Shown piece after piece: positions 6,107 to 13,470 of a DNA stretch of 16,271 nucleotides. Positions within the stretch are counted from its first letter, which is position 1. Every line of letters begins with the position of its first letter. The DNA comes from DASQUK01 sp046723645. GTDB lineage: Bacteria > Actinomycetota > Acidimicrobiia > Acidimicrobiales > VFJN01. The notes beneath the pieces were generated by a model, which saw only the letters and a program-made list of their open reading frames with translations, ran no database searches and was not told the DNA's origin. Where the stretch lies: contig JBKOUY010000064.1 in the NCBI GenBank assembly GCA_046723645.1, positions 1-16,271 on the forward strand, given 5' to 3'. The position numbers and the translations under genes are program-made.

Positions 6107-7117
6107 GTGGTCGCAGCCGACCTCTTGGCCAGGGCGCGGGCCGGGGACGGCGATGCGTTCCGAGAGCTGACCGAGCCGTACCGTCGGGAGCTACAGGTGC
6201 ACTGCTACCGGATGCTGGGATCCTTGCAGGACGCCGAGGACGCCCTCCAGGACACGCTGCTGGCCGCCTGGCAGGGCCTCGGCGGCTTCGAGGGACGGGC
6301 CTCGATCCGCACCTGGCTCCACCGGATCGCCACCAACCGGTGCCTCAACGCGCTTCGCTCTGCCAGCCGACGCCCGGCCCGGGCGTGGGACGTGCCCCAG
6401 GTGGAACCGCCCGAGCCGACCCGCCTCGGCGAGGTCGTGTGGCTCGAGCCCTATCCCGACGCCCTGCTCGAGGGTGCGATCGAGGTCCCACTCGGCCCCG
6501 AGGCGCGCTACGAAGCGACCGAAGCCATCTCGCTGGCCTTCGTCACCGCGCTGCAGGTGCTGCCCGCCCGCCAGCGTGCCGTGCTCATCCTGCGCGATGT
6601 CCTCGGGTACCACGCCGATGAGGTGGCCGCCATGCTCGACTCGACGGTCGACTCGGTCAACAGCGCCCTCAAACGGGCACGCGCCAGCCTGCAGCACCGC
6701 CTGCCGCCGACCGGCGACCGCGAACCTCCTCCGGCTCCCGACTCGACCGCCGAGCGCGCCCTCGTGGAGAAGTTCGTCCGCGCGTACGAGTCCGCCGATC
6801 TCGACGCGCTGGTGGCCCTTCTGACGGATGACGTCTTCGTCTCGATGCCACCGATGCCATTCGAATACGAGGGCCGAGACGTCGTCGCCCGCTTCTTCGC
6901 CAGCATCTTCGGCGCCGGCCGGCGGTTCGACCTCGTGCGGACGCGCACCAATGGTCAGCCGGCGTTCGGCGCCTACCTGCGGGCCGCTACGGGGATCAGC
7001 CACGGGGTCGGCCTCTTCGTCATCACCCTCAGCGGCGATCGGATCTGCGCCATGACCCGCTTCGACAACAGCGTGCTCCCGTCGTTCGGGCTACCGCGAT
7101 CGCTCCCGAGCCGATAG
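6107..7117 (+). CDS. ECF sigma factor with C-terminal SnoaL-like domain (SigG/SigX5 type)
   Basis: Predicted 336-aa extracytoplasmic-function RNA polymerase sigma factor. Region 2 spans about residues 14-80 (GDAFRELTEPYRRELQVHCY, AEDALQDTLLAAW, then FEGRASIRTWLHRIATNRCL). Region 4 spans about 145-195 (LPARQRAVLILRDVLGYHAD, then the recognition helix near TVDSVNSALKRARASL). After a Pro-rich hinge, residues of about 208-330 form a SnoaL/NTF2-like domain (FVRAYESADLDALVALLTDD, PMPFEYEGRDVVARFF). In ECF groups with this fusion the domain is thought to modulate activity in place of an anti-sigma factor, and none is found nearby. GTG 6107 is chosen because AGGAGG lies ten bases upstream; the frame also has GTG 6053, which would add 18 unlike residues. 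Confidence 0.9.
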   Translation: MVAADLLARARAGDGDAFRELTEPYRRELQVHCYRMLGSLQDAEDALQDTLLAAWQGLGGFEGRASIRTWLHRIATNRCLNALRSASRRPARAWDVPQVEPPEPTRLGEVVWLEPYPDALLEGAIEVPLGPEARYEATEAISLAFVTALQVLPARQRAVLILRDVLGYHADEVAAMLDSTVDSVNSALKRARASLQHRLPPTGDREPPPAPDSTAERALVEKFVRAYESADLDALVALLTDDVFVSMPPMPFEYEGRDVVARFFASIFGAGRRFDLVRTRTNGQPAFGAYLRAATGISHGVGLFVITLSGDRICAMTRFDNSVLPSFGLPRSLPSR

Positions 7118-7183
7118 CCAGTCTCTGAGCGAGGTTCAGAAGATGAACTGGTGGCCGCCGTCGACGGGTGAGACCCTGTCGGC

Positions 7184-7921
7184 ATGCGGACCTACGGCCA
7201 GTACTGCCCGATCGCGCGGGCGTCCGAGCTGCTGGCCGAGCGCTGGTCCATCATCATCCTGCGCAACATCGTCATCCTGGGCTGCAGGACGTTCAATGAG
7301 ATCGCCGACGGCGTTCCCGGCCTGTCTCGCGGACTGCTGTCGAAGCGGCTGCGCGAGCTGGAGCGCGCCGGCGTGATCGAGATCCGTCCCAAGCCTGACG
7401 GACCCGGATCGACCTACGAGCCGACAGAGGCGGGTCGGGAGCTGTCGGAGGTCATGGGTGCCCTCCAGCGCTGGGGGTCGAAGTGGGCCGCCCTGACACC
7501 CGAGCAGGCCCATCCGGGCGTGGTGCTGTGGATGTGGGCGACGTTCTTCCTGGACCGTGATCGCCTGCCGCAGCGCCGGGCCCTGGTCCGCTTCGACTAC
7601 CCCACGCTGTCGGGGCCGGGCAGCCGCAGCTGGCTGCTCATCGAGCGGGGCGACGCCGAGATCTGCGAGAAGTACCCCGGCGGCGAGGAGGACCTCGTCG
7701 TGGTGGTCAACGATCCGGTGACGTTCGCCCGCTGGCATCTGGGCGACATCGCGTGGGGTCATGCCTTGCGGTCGGGGGCCATCGAGCTGCGGGGCTCCCG
7801 GACGCTGGGCCGAGCCCTCCCCGCCTGGCACCGCGATCACGACCACGGCCCGCAGCCGCTGCATCCCGTCGAGCCCGCGCCGGATCGCCGCGGCCGTCTG
7901 GCCGCGGCCGCCCCCGCCTGA
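7184..7921 (+). CDS. HxlR-family regulator with SCP2-like C-terminal domain
   Basis: Predicted 245-aa DNA-binding protein. Residues of about 8-95 are an HxlR winged helix: CPIARASELLAERWSIIILR, FNEIADGVPGLSRGLLSKRL and RELERAGVIEIRP, then the wing and YEPTEAGRELSEVM. Residues of about 110-215 form a second domain (ALVRFDYPTL, SWLLIERGDAEICEKYPG, LVVVVNDPVTFARWHLGDI, GAIELRG) that resembles the SCP2-like sterol-carrier fold found behind many actinobacterial HxlR domains; it may bind a lipophilic ligand. The last 25 residues are Pro/Arg/Ala-rich and probably disordered. ATG 7184 begins the domain and GGTGAG lies about 12 bases before. It sits 66 bases after the sigma gene in the same direction, so co-transcription is possible, as is control of the oxidoreductase downstream. 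Confidence 0.85.
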   Translation: MRTYGQYCPIARASELLAERWSIIILRNIVILGCRTFNEIADGVPGLSRGLLSKRLRELERAGVIEIRPKPDGPGSTYEPTEAGRELSEVMGALQRWGSKWAALTPEQAHPGVVLWMWATFFLDRDRLPQRRALVRFDYPTLSGPGSRSWLLIERGDAEICEKYPGGEEDLVVVVNDPVTFARWHLGDIAWGHALRSGAIELRGSRTLGRALPAWHRDHDHGPQPLHPVEPAPDRRGRLAAAAPA

Positions 7922-8038
7922 GCGCTGCCGGGCTTCGGGACCTGAGCGCCGGGCGGGTTCAGACGTTGCACTTCTGCCCGCCCTGCACAGAGCGCACCAT
8001 CGACCTGTCGCGAAACCTTTGGAAGGACGGGTGCGGCT

Positions 8039-9400
8039 ATGGAGATCGAAGGGTTCTTCGGGCCGGTGTTCGAGCCGGGCGACGACGGCTACGAGGCCGC
8101 CCGGCAGATCTGGAACGGTGACATCCAGCGCCGGCCGGCGCTGATCGCCGGCTGCACGGGGACCGCCGACGTCGTGGCGGCCGTCCGCTTCGCGCGCGAG
8201 CGAGGGCTGCCGGTGGCGGTGCGAGGAGGCGGGCACTCGGTCGCGGGCCACGCACTGTGCGACGGCGGGGTCGTGATCGACCTCTCCCCGATGACTGGGG
8301 TGCGGGTCGATCCCCTGGCGCGGACGGTTCGGGCGCAGGGAGGCTGCCTGTGGCGCCACGTCGACCACGAGACGCAGGCGTTCGGGCTGGCCGTGACGGG
8401 CGGCATCGTCACCCATACCGGCATCGGTGGGCTGACCCTCGGCGGCGGGATCGGCCATCTGATGCGCAGCTTCGGGCTCACGATCGACAGCCTGGTCTCG
8501 TGCGACGTGGTCACCGCTGACGGCGAGCTCCTCGTGGCGAGCGAGGACGAGCATCCCGACCTGTTCTGGGGACTTCGGGGCGGCGGCGGCAACTTCGGGA
8601 TCGTCACCTCCTTCGACTATCGGCTTCACCCCCTGGGGCCGACCGTGCTGGCCGGCGTGCTGGCGTGGCCGATGGCGCTGGCGACCGACGTGTTGCGGCG
8701 CCTCCGTGACTTCGCCGCCGATGCGCCCGACGACGTCGGGATCATGGCCAACCTGCGGCTCGCGCCGGCGTTACCGATCTTCCCCGAGCAGCTCCACGGA
8801 CAACCCGTCGCGGCCCTCATCGTCTGCTACACGGGACCGATCGAGGAGGGACAAACGGTGCTGCGTCCCCTTCGTGAGTTCGGGAGCCCCGTCGTCGACG
8901 CCATTGGCCCCAAGCCCTACGTAGTCCACCAAGCGCTCTTCGACGCTGCGTACCCCCACGGCCGTCACTACTACTGGAAGGCACGGAGGCTCCCACCCCT
9001 GTCCGACGCGGCCATTAGCGTGACCGTGGAACAAGCCTCGGCCATCACCTCGCCGCTGTCGGCCATCCCCATCTTCACCCTGGGCGGCGCGGTGGCCCGA
9101 GTCGACGACGACGCCACGGCCTTCTCGGGCCGGAACTCCGCTCACGACATCAACTTCGTCGCCTCCTGGCTGCCGGACGATCCCGAGCCCGAGCTGCACA
9201 AGGCCTGGGCGCGCAGCGCCTGGGAGGCGCTGCGACCGCATGCCCACGGCGTGTACGTGAACTTCCTCTCCGACGAGCCGTCGGATCAGGTTCGGGCCGC
9301 GTATGGGGACACCAACTACGCCCGCCTGGCGTCGCTCAAGGCCAAGTACGACCCGACGAACTTCTTCCGCTCCAACCAGAACATCGCGCCCGATGCCTGA
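8039..9400 (+). CDS. FAD-binding oxidoreductase of the berberine-bridge (BBE/PCMH) family
   Basis: Predicted 453-aa soluble flavin oxidase or dehydrogenase without signal peptide. The PCMH FAD domain covers about residues 30-205. RGGGHSVAG places His66 as the expected 8-alpha-histidyl FAD attachment. TGGIVTHTGIGGLTLGGGIG follows at about 120-139, then DLFWGLRGGGGNFGIVTSF. The BBE C-terminal segment is at the end (YARLASLKAKYDPTNFFRSN). The second, cysteinyl FAD link of bicovalent enzymes is not expected, because the position in the TGGIVTHTG loop lacks Cys. Cys103 in AQGGCLW is elsewhere in the fold. ATG 8039 has GGAAGGA 11 bases upstream. The substrate is unknown; the family oxidises alcohols, sugars and aromatic side chains. 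It lies 117 bases after the HxlR gene. Confidence 0.92.
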   Translation: MEIEGFFGPVFEPGDDGYEAARQIWNGDIQRRPALIAGCTGTADVVAAVRFARERGLPVAVRGGGHSVAGHALCDGGVVIDLSPMTGVRVDPLARTVRAQGGCLWRHVDHETQAFGLAVTGGIVTHTGIGGLTLGGGIGHLMRSFGLTIDSLVSCDVVTADGELLVASEDEHPDLFWGLRGGGGNFGIVTSFDYRLHPLGPTVLAGVLAWPMALATDVLRRLRDFAADAPDDVGIMANLRLAPALPIFPEQLHGQPVAALIVCYTGPIEEGQTVLRPLREFGSPVVDAIGPKPYVVHQALFDAAYPHGRHYYWKARRLPPLSDAAISVTVEQASAITSPLSAIPIFTLGGAVARVDDDATAFSGRNSAHDINFVASWLPDDPEPELHKAWARSAWEALRPHAHGVYVNFLSDEPSDQVRAAYGDTNYARLASLKAKYDPTNFFRSNQNIAPDA

Positions 9401-9412
9401 TGCGCGTGGTGC

Positions 9413-9670
9413 TCATGCCTGTGCCTGCGCCTCCTCGATGCGCGCAACGAGGGCATCCTGTTCCTCCGCCGTCTCCGCGTGGACGCGTGTGAACTCGGGC
9501 CCGAGGCGCACGTCGGCATGCATCCCGGACGGGTCCTCGTGGAAGTGCAGGAACGCCCTCGAGCGCACGTAGAAGACCCCGCGCTTGCGCTCCACGAGGC
9601 CGGGGACCGCCCGCAGGCGCTCTAGGAGCGGCTCCAGCTCGTCGAGCGCTTCCTTACGTGCCAGGCGCAC
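9413..9670 (-). CDS. 85-aa conserved-type protein of unknown function
   Basis: GTG 9670 opens an 85-aa frame: MRLARKEALDELEPLLERLR, VERKRGVFYVRSRAFLHFHE, MHADVRLGPEFTRVH, then a Glu/Ala-rich helix ending EEAQAQA. The helix-strand-strand-helix pattern with FYVRSRAFLHFHEDPSG is one I recall from short actinobacterial hypothetical proteins. I cannot name a function. It is the last gene of a minus-strand series, 34 bases behind the thioesterase gene, so it is probably co-transcribed with it. It meets the FAD oxidoreductase gene tail-to-tail with only 12 bases between the stops and no visible terminator hairpin. Confidence 0.75.
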   Translation of the reverse strand: MRLARKEALDELEPLLERLRAVPGLVERKRGVFYVRSRAFLHFHEDPSGMHADVRLGPEFTRVHAETAEEQDALVARIEEAQAQA

Positions 9671-9704
9671 CGCCCCACAGTAGGTGACGACCCCTTGACG
9701 GCCG

Positions 9705-10544
9705 TCACCCAGCCGACCCCGGGAGGCGCCGATACAGGCACTGCCCGCCGCCCGAGGCGTGGAGGTGGCCGCCGGGGGACCAGACCCGGGCAGTCCAGCC
9801 GAAGAGGCCGCCGGTCGAAAGCGGCGCGGCGCCGTCGCACAGCAGCCAGTCCCGACCCGAGGTCGGGCGATGGAACGCGACGTTCAGGTCGAGGGTCGGT
9901 GCGGTGAACGGGGGCTGCCTCCACGCGTGCGGTCGGTGGGCCGACGGCCAGCTCGGCAGGTCGACCAGGATCACGCAGCGGGCGGCGTCGACCCAGGGGT
10001 CCTCGAACGTCGCGGTGGGCGCGAAGCGCAGCCACTCCCGCCACCGCGCAGGGCGGGGACCGTCCGGTGGCCACTCGGGCTCGAACTCGATGGGCCTGGC
10101 CTCGAAGTTGTTCCAGAACGGGAACGGCGGCGGGGCGTCGTCCGGCAGCAGCTCGCGGATGTCGGGGAGCTCGTCCGGACCGGGGACATCGGGCGGAGAG
10201 GTCTCGTCGTGCTCCAGACCCTCGAGGTCGCCGACGCTCCAGACCATGGCGTCGAGGATCGGGCGGCCCTCCTGGCTCACCTCGACCCGCTGCGAGGCCG
10301 CCGTCCGACCGCTCCTGCGGGCCTCGACCCGCAGGCCGACGGGGCCGAAGCGGGCGACGCCGAGGTAGTGGCACGAGAACGCCGCCGGCCGGGCGCGCCC
10401 GGTCGACGCCCCGGCGGCCCGCAGCGCGCAGGCAGCGACGTACCCGCCCATCGGCCCCCAGATCTCCCAGTCGGCGCTGAGCGTGGCCTCGTAGCTCCCG
10501 TCCCCGCACGCCCGAACCTCGGTGTCGTTCGCCAGATCGCCCAT
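9705..10544 (-). CDS. TesB-like acyl-CoA thioesterase family protein (double hotdog)
   Basis: Predicted 279-aa cytoplasmic protein of the thioesterase-like superfamily, expected to hydrolyse acyl-CoA esters. The N-terminal hotdog contains YEATLSADWEIWGPMGGYVA (about residues 18-37), the usual substrate-entry segment W...GP.GGY. It is followed by AAFSCHYLGVARFGPVGLRV and then SQRVEVSQEGRPILDAMVWS. The second hotdog includes LRFAPTATFEDPWVDA, TLDLNVAFHRP, and DWLLCDGAAPLSTGGLFGWT. A Pro/Asp/Glu-rich linker joins the halves. Length fits the family. Start ATG 10544 gives a natural N-terminus; no strong ribosome site precedes it. It lies 60 bases downstream of the serine hydrolase gene on the same strand, suggesting one transcript. 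Confidence 0.82.
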   Translation of the reverse strand: MGDLANDTEVRACGDGSYEATLSADWEIWGPMGGYVAACALRAAGASTGRARPAAFSCHYLGVARFGPVGLRVEARRSGRTAASQRVEVSQEGRPILDAMVWSVGDLEGLEHDETSPPDVPGPDELPDIRELLPDDAPPPFPFWNNFEARPIEFEPEWPPDGPRPARWREWLRFAPTATFEDPWVDAARCVILVDLPSWPSAHRPHAWRQPPFTAPTLDLNVAFHRPTSGRDWLLCDGAAPLSTGGLFGWTARVWSPGGHLHASGGGQCLYRRLPGSAG

Positions 10545-10604
10545 CGGGGCAGCGTGCCCGGCGGGCGGCGCCGCTACAAGCCACTTCCTGCCCGCCGCTG
10601 CGCA

Positions 10605-11801
10605 TCAGTCCGCGAGCGCTGTGTAGACGCAGGTCCAGAAGTCCTGGATCACGGCGGGCGGCGGGGACGGTCCGGTGAACGCGTCGGTCGTGAGCAGGAC
10701 GCCGGCGAGGCGTTGGTGCGGATCGTTGGCCCACGAGCTGCCCATGCCGCCGGCCCAGCCGTAGCTGGCGGCGGGGCGGGTCAGGCCGGCCCGCCGGACC
10801 TGGACGCCCACCCCGTATCCCCAGCCTTGCGAGCCGTCGGGGGACGTGGACGGACTGCCCCACGCGACGCCGAGGTGGTCGGAGGTCATCGCCTCGACCG
10901 AGGCCCTGGACAGGAGACGCGACCCGTCCGGCAGGCGACCGCGGGACAGCAGCAGGCGGGCGAACGCGTGGTAGTCGTCGACGGTGGACACGAGTCCAGC
11001 CCCGCCCGACGGGAAGGCGGGCGGCTTCGCCCACTGGCCCTGGGGCGGGTCGTACACGCCCCGCTCGCCCGTTTTGGGGTCCCGCGTGTAGCAGGTGCCG
11101 AGGCGGTCGACGTGCTGGGTGGCGAAGCCGGTGTCGGACATGCCAAGCGGCTCGAACACCCGCTCCCGCAAGAACACGTCGAGGGCCTGCCCCGAGGCCC
11201 GGGCGATCAGCACCCCGAGCACGTCCGAACCGGTGTTGTACAGCCATCGCTCGCCGGGCTGGTAGAGCAGGGGCAACGTGGACAGCCGGCGCATCCACTC
11301 GTCGGGCTCGGGGGGCACCTGGGGTTCCGGAGGACCACTCCCGAGGCGGAGCTCGTTCATCGCCTCGAGCAGCGGCTGCGGCCACGGGGCCGCGAAGTCC
11401 ATGCCCAGCCCGAGCCGGAAGGTGAGCACGTCCTCCACGGTGATCGGGCGATCGGCCGGGACGGTCTCGCCGTCGATCGGCCCCCGCGGGTCGACGAGCA
11501 CCCGGCGGTCGGCCAGCTCGGGCAGCAGCTCGTCGACCGGGTCCTCGAGCCGGAGCCGACACTCCTCGACGAGGACCAGCGCCCCCGCAGCGACGATCGG
11601 CTTGGTCATCGACGAGATCCGGAAGATCGAGTCGCGGCGCACCGGCTCGGCCTCGCCACGGGTCAGCGTGCCGGCGACGCCAACCTCCACGACGTCGTCG
11701 CGCGCGGCGAGCCAGGCGACGCCGCCGACGGCGTCACGCCGGACATGGTCGGCCATCAGCTCGCGTAGCCGCTCGAGTTGTCCGGGTTCGAATCCGCTCA
11801 T
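10605..11801 (-). CDS. Class C beta-lactamase-like serine hydrolase (esterase/EstB type)
   Basis: Predicted 398-aa penicillin-binding-fold serine hydrolase. The S-x-x-K motif is SMTK at residues 64-67 (within FRISSMTKPIVA), giving Ser64 as nucleophile and Lys67 as base. The second motif is at Tyr188 in WLYNTGSDVLG. The third, normally KTG or HxG, appears as the glycine-rich YGWAGGMGSSW segment near the end. Other family marks are ITVEDVLTFRLGLG, VFEPLGMSDTGF, and GAGLVSTVDDYHAFARLLL. No signal peptide or membrane helix is seen, so it is likely a cytoplasmic esterase or peptidase, not a secreted beta-lactamase. ATG 11801 is the natural start; the ribosome site is weak. Its neighbours on the same strand are a YCII-type protein upstream and a thioesterase downstream. 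Confidence 0.9.
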   Translation of the reverse strand: MSGFEPGQLERLRELMADHVRRDAVGGVAWLAARDDVVEVGVAGTLTRGEAEPVRRDSIFRISSMTKPIVAAGALVLVEECRLRLEDPVDELLPELADRRVLVDPRGPIDGETVPADRPITVEDVLTFRLGLGMDFAAPWPQPLLEAMNELRLGSGPPEPQVPPEPDEWMRRLSTLPLLYQPGERWLYNTGSDVLGVLIARASGQALDVFLRERVFEPLGMSDTGFATQHVDRLGTCYTRDPKTGERGVYDPPQGQWAKPPAFPSGGAGLVSTVDDYHAFARLLLSRGRLPDGSRLLSRASVEAMTSDHLGVAWGSPSTSPDGSQGWGYGVGVQVRRAGLTRPAASYGWAGGMGSSWANDPHQRLAGVLLTTDAFTGPSPPPAVIQDFWTCVYTALAD

Positions 11802-11877
11802 GAGGACTCAGACGGTACGACGCCGCCGAACTCATCGGCGGTCCCGGGCCCCGCTGGGCCACGTCCTCCGCGCGGGG

Positions 11878-12171
11878 CTATCCGCGCCGCCCGTCGAGGC
11901 GGATCGTCCACGGCTCGACCGCGTCGACCACCAGGTGGGTCTCGCTCCAGGGGTCGCGCCCCAGCGTGGCTCGCACGGCGTCCTCCGATTCGGCCTCGAC
12001 CGCCAGCACCACGCGGTGCTCGTCGGCGAGCGGCCCGCCCAGGATGACGAAGCCAGTCGCCACGAGCCCGTCCATGAAGGCCGCATGGGCCGGCCATTCC
12101 GATTGCTCCTCCATCGGGAGCGACGGGTCCCACTCGGGGCCGGTACGGCGGAGGACCACGAAGAACGCCAT
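11878..12171 (-). CDS. YCII-related (YciI-like) small protein
   Basis: Predicted 97-aa dimeric alpha/beta-barrel protein of the YCII family. It begins with strand MAFFVVLRRTGPEW, then a helix with the conserved His (WPAHAAFMDGLVATGFVILG, His at about residue 29), GGPLADEHRVVLAVEA, SEDAVRATLGRDPWSE, and a final strand LVVDAVEPWTIRLDG. In the family this His and an acidic residue line a putative active site, but the substrate is unknown. Length is typical. ATG 12171 begins directly at the first strand. It stands 76 bases upstream of the serine hydrolase gene and may lead that transcript. Confidence 0.85.
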   Translation of the reverse strand: MAFFVVLRRTGPEWDPSLPMEEQSEWPAHAAFMDGLVATGFVILGGPLADEHRVVLAVEAESEDAVRATLGRDPWSETHLVVDAVEPWTIRLDGRRG

Positions 12172-12448
12172 GCCCCGCGTTCTAGCGCACGACGCATCGT
12201 CCGGCCCGTGTGCCTACCCGAATCATCGGGCGTCACATCCCCCCGGAGTGACGTGACGAGTGCCACGCGGGGGTGACGTTTGCGCGCCCGGAGGGGGCCG
12301 TAAACTGCATCTCGAAAAGATCTGCGGATCGAGGAGCGGGATCCCCCCTCCCTCGCTTCTCTTCGCAGCCGCGATGGCGCCGTTCGCACCCCCCTGCGAG
12401 CGGCGTTGTCGCGTCCGGCCGGAGCACGCCTGCCGGACCGTGGCGGGG
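12172..12448. other. 277-bp intergenic region with possible nested stem
   Basis: Lies between the TetR gene end and the YCII start, both minus strand. No reading frame looks coding. GTGACG occurs three times between about 12247 and 12277. A nested inverted repeat is visible: CTGCG 12322-12326 pairs with CGCAG 12364-12368, and CGAGG 12330-12334 with CCTCG 12351-12355. The promoter of the YCII gene should be here, but I cannot define it. Confidence 0.35.
12413..12438 (-). terminator. Candidate terminator hairpin after the TetR gene
   Basis: GTCCGGC (12413-12419) and GCCGGAC (12432-12438) form a perfect seven-base-pair stem with a 12-base loop, ending 11 bases past the TetR stop codon on the minus strand. 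No T-run follows, so it is at best a GC-type terminator. Confidence 0.4.
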
Positions 12449-13033
12449 TCAGGCGCGCACGCCTCGCAGGCCCCGCCAGGCGAGCTCGGCGAGCTGGTGG
12501 GCGAGGGCCGCGGGATCGGCGTCGCTGTTGCTCCGCACCCAGTAGGTGCTCGCACCCTCGATCATGCCCACGATGCCGTGGCCCAGCACCCGGCGCTGAC
12601 CCGGTGTCAGCCCCTCGATCTCGATCAGTTCGGCGACAAGGTTGGCCAGTGCGGTCTCGACCTGGTTGACCACCTCCGAGAAGCCGGCGTCCCGCCCGAG
12701 CCCGCCCCCGTAGAACAGCTGAAATGCGTCACGGTGCTGGTCGACGTACCGAAAGTAGGCGGCAAAGCCGAGCTCCACCATCTCGTGCGGCGTCTGGGCG
12801 GCGGCCACCGCCTTGGTGATCGTCTCCTGGAGCTCGGCACCCACGTCGGTGAGGAGCTCGCTGAACAGCTCGCGCTTGGACCTGAAATGCTGGTAGAGAA
12901 CCGGCTTGGTGACGCCAGCCGCCTCCGCGATGTCGTTCATCGAGGCGTCGTGATACCCCCGTTCCGCGAAGACCCGTAGAGCGACCTCGACGAGCTGGTG
13001 GCGGCGGCGGGCGGCGGTGAGGCGGGTGGCCAC
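12449..13033 (-). CDS. TetR/AcrR-family transcriptional regulator
   Basis: Predicted 194-aa repressor. The N-terminal DNA-binding domain (about residues 9-55) has ARRRHQLVEVALRVFAERGY, the helix-turn-helix DASMNDIAEAAGVTKPVLYQ and HFRSKRELFSELL. The remaining helices form the ligand and dimer domain; AAYFRYVDQHRDAFQLFYGG and VLGHGIVGMIEGASTYWV are visible landmarks, as in regulators of lipid or drug response. GTG 13033 is preferred over the longer frame from 13087 because family sequence begins there and AGGAAGGA lies about 12 bases before it. The frame 13034-13087 would run through the inverted repeat at 13058-13073, which I read as its operator. The target genes and ligand are unknown; autoregulation is likely. 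Confidence 0.9.
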   Translation of the reverse strand: MATRLTAARRRHQLVEVALRVFAERGYHDASMNDIAEAAGVTKPVLYQHFRSKRELFSELLTDVGAELQETITKAVAAAQTPHEMVELGFAAYFRYVDQHRDAFQLFYGGGLGRDAGFSEVVNQVETALANLVAELIEIEGLTPGQRRVLGHGIVGMIEGASTYWVRSNSDADPAALAHQLAELAWRGLRGVRA

Positions 13034-13057
13034 GGCGGCGGAATGTCCTTCCTCTGA

Positions 13058-13073
13058 GTTACCTAACGGTAAC
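13058..13073 (-). promoter_or_regulatory. Inverted-repeat operator, probably for the TetR-type repressor
   Basis: GTTACC-TAAC-GGTAAC on the plus strand: perfect six-base arms around a four-base centre. It sits 24 bases before the GTG at 13033, between promoter and start. Size, symmetry and position fit TetR-family operators. It stands out as AT-richer than the surrounding sequence. No second copy was noticed in the window. Confidence 0.6.
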
Positions 13074-13104
13074 AGCCGCCCGGGCACGCCGCGGGGTGGA
13101 CTGA

Positions 13105-13404
13105 TCAGAGGGGGATGCCGCGATCGCGATCCTCGCGGTCGGCGGCCCGTACGGCGTAGCCGACCACGATGGCGGGCGCCAGGACCAGCGAGCCGGCGAC
13201 CAGCGCCACCACCACGGCGGTCACCACGCCGGACGAGAAGCCCACCACGAACCCCACGACGAACAGCACGATCGCCACGCCGAAGAGTGCGTATCCGGTC
13301 CGCTGGCCGCGGTCAGCCCAGCGGGCGAGCTTGCGCCGCCGGACGATCACCGGATCGGCGGACGGGCCGCTGCTGGCCACGTCGTCCGGGTCGGGCACGC
13401 TCAT
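13105..13404 (-). CDS. Small two-helix membrane protein, function unknown
   Basis: Predicted 99-aa membrane protein from ATG 13404 (MSVPDPDDVASSGPSADP); GTG 13437 in the same frame would add 11 Ala/Thr-rich residues and cannot be excluded. A cytoplasmic basic segment (VIVRRRKLARWADRGQRTGY) precedes helix 1 (ALFGVAIVLFVVGFVVGF) and, after a short turn, helix 2 (VVTAVVVALVAGSLVLAPAI). The end is strongly charged (RAADREDRDRGIPL). I recall similar short proteins in actinobacteria, annotated as hypothetical. It follows the DUF2510 gene by 66 bases (33 if GTG is used) on the same strand, so it probably belongs to the sortase/DUF2510 transcript rather than to the TetR gene behind it. Confidence 0.75.
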   Translation of the reverse strand: MSVPDPDDVASSGPSADPVIVRRRKLARWADRGQRTGYALFGVAIVLFVVGFVVGFSSGVVTAVVVALVAGSLVLAPAIVVGYAVRAADREDRDRGIPL

Positions 13405-13470
13405 CGCCGGTTCCGCAGTCGCGGTCCCGGGTGCCACGGCCGGCGCTGCCGATGCCGCCTGGCCGGGAGC

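Noticed and set aside
8343..8351. Cys103 as a second covalent FAD link in the BBE-type enzyme
   Set aside because: In bicovalent enzymes the Cys lies in the later loop equivalent to TGGIVTHTG, which here has none; GGCLW is a different position.
7136..8629. Minus-strand open frame of about 500 codons
   Set aside because: Antisense shadow of the HxlR and FAD oxidoreductase genes. Its end reads VSPVDGGHQFIF, which looks protein-like, but nothing before it supports a gene.
9622..11562. Minus-strand open frame of 646 codons
   Set aside because: It overlaps the thioesterase and serine hydrolase genes in another frame; the translation is Arg/Pro/Gly-rich with no family motif, a usual by-product of high GC.
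9759..11768. Plus-strand open frame of 669 codons
   Set aside because: Antisense to two genes with clear catalytic motifs; composition is biased and no domain is recognisable.
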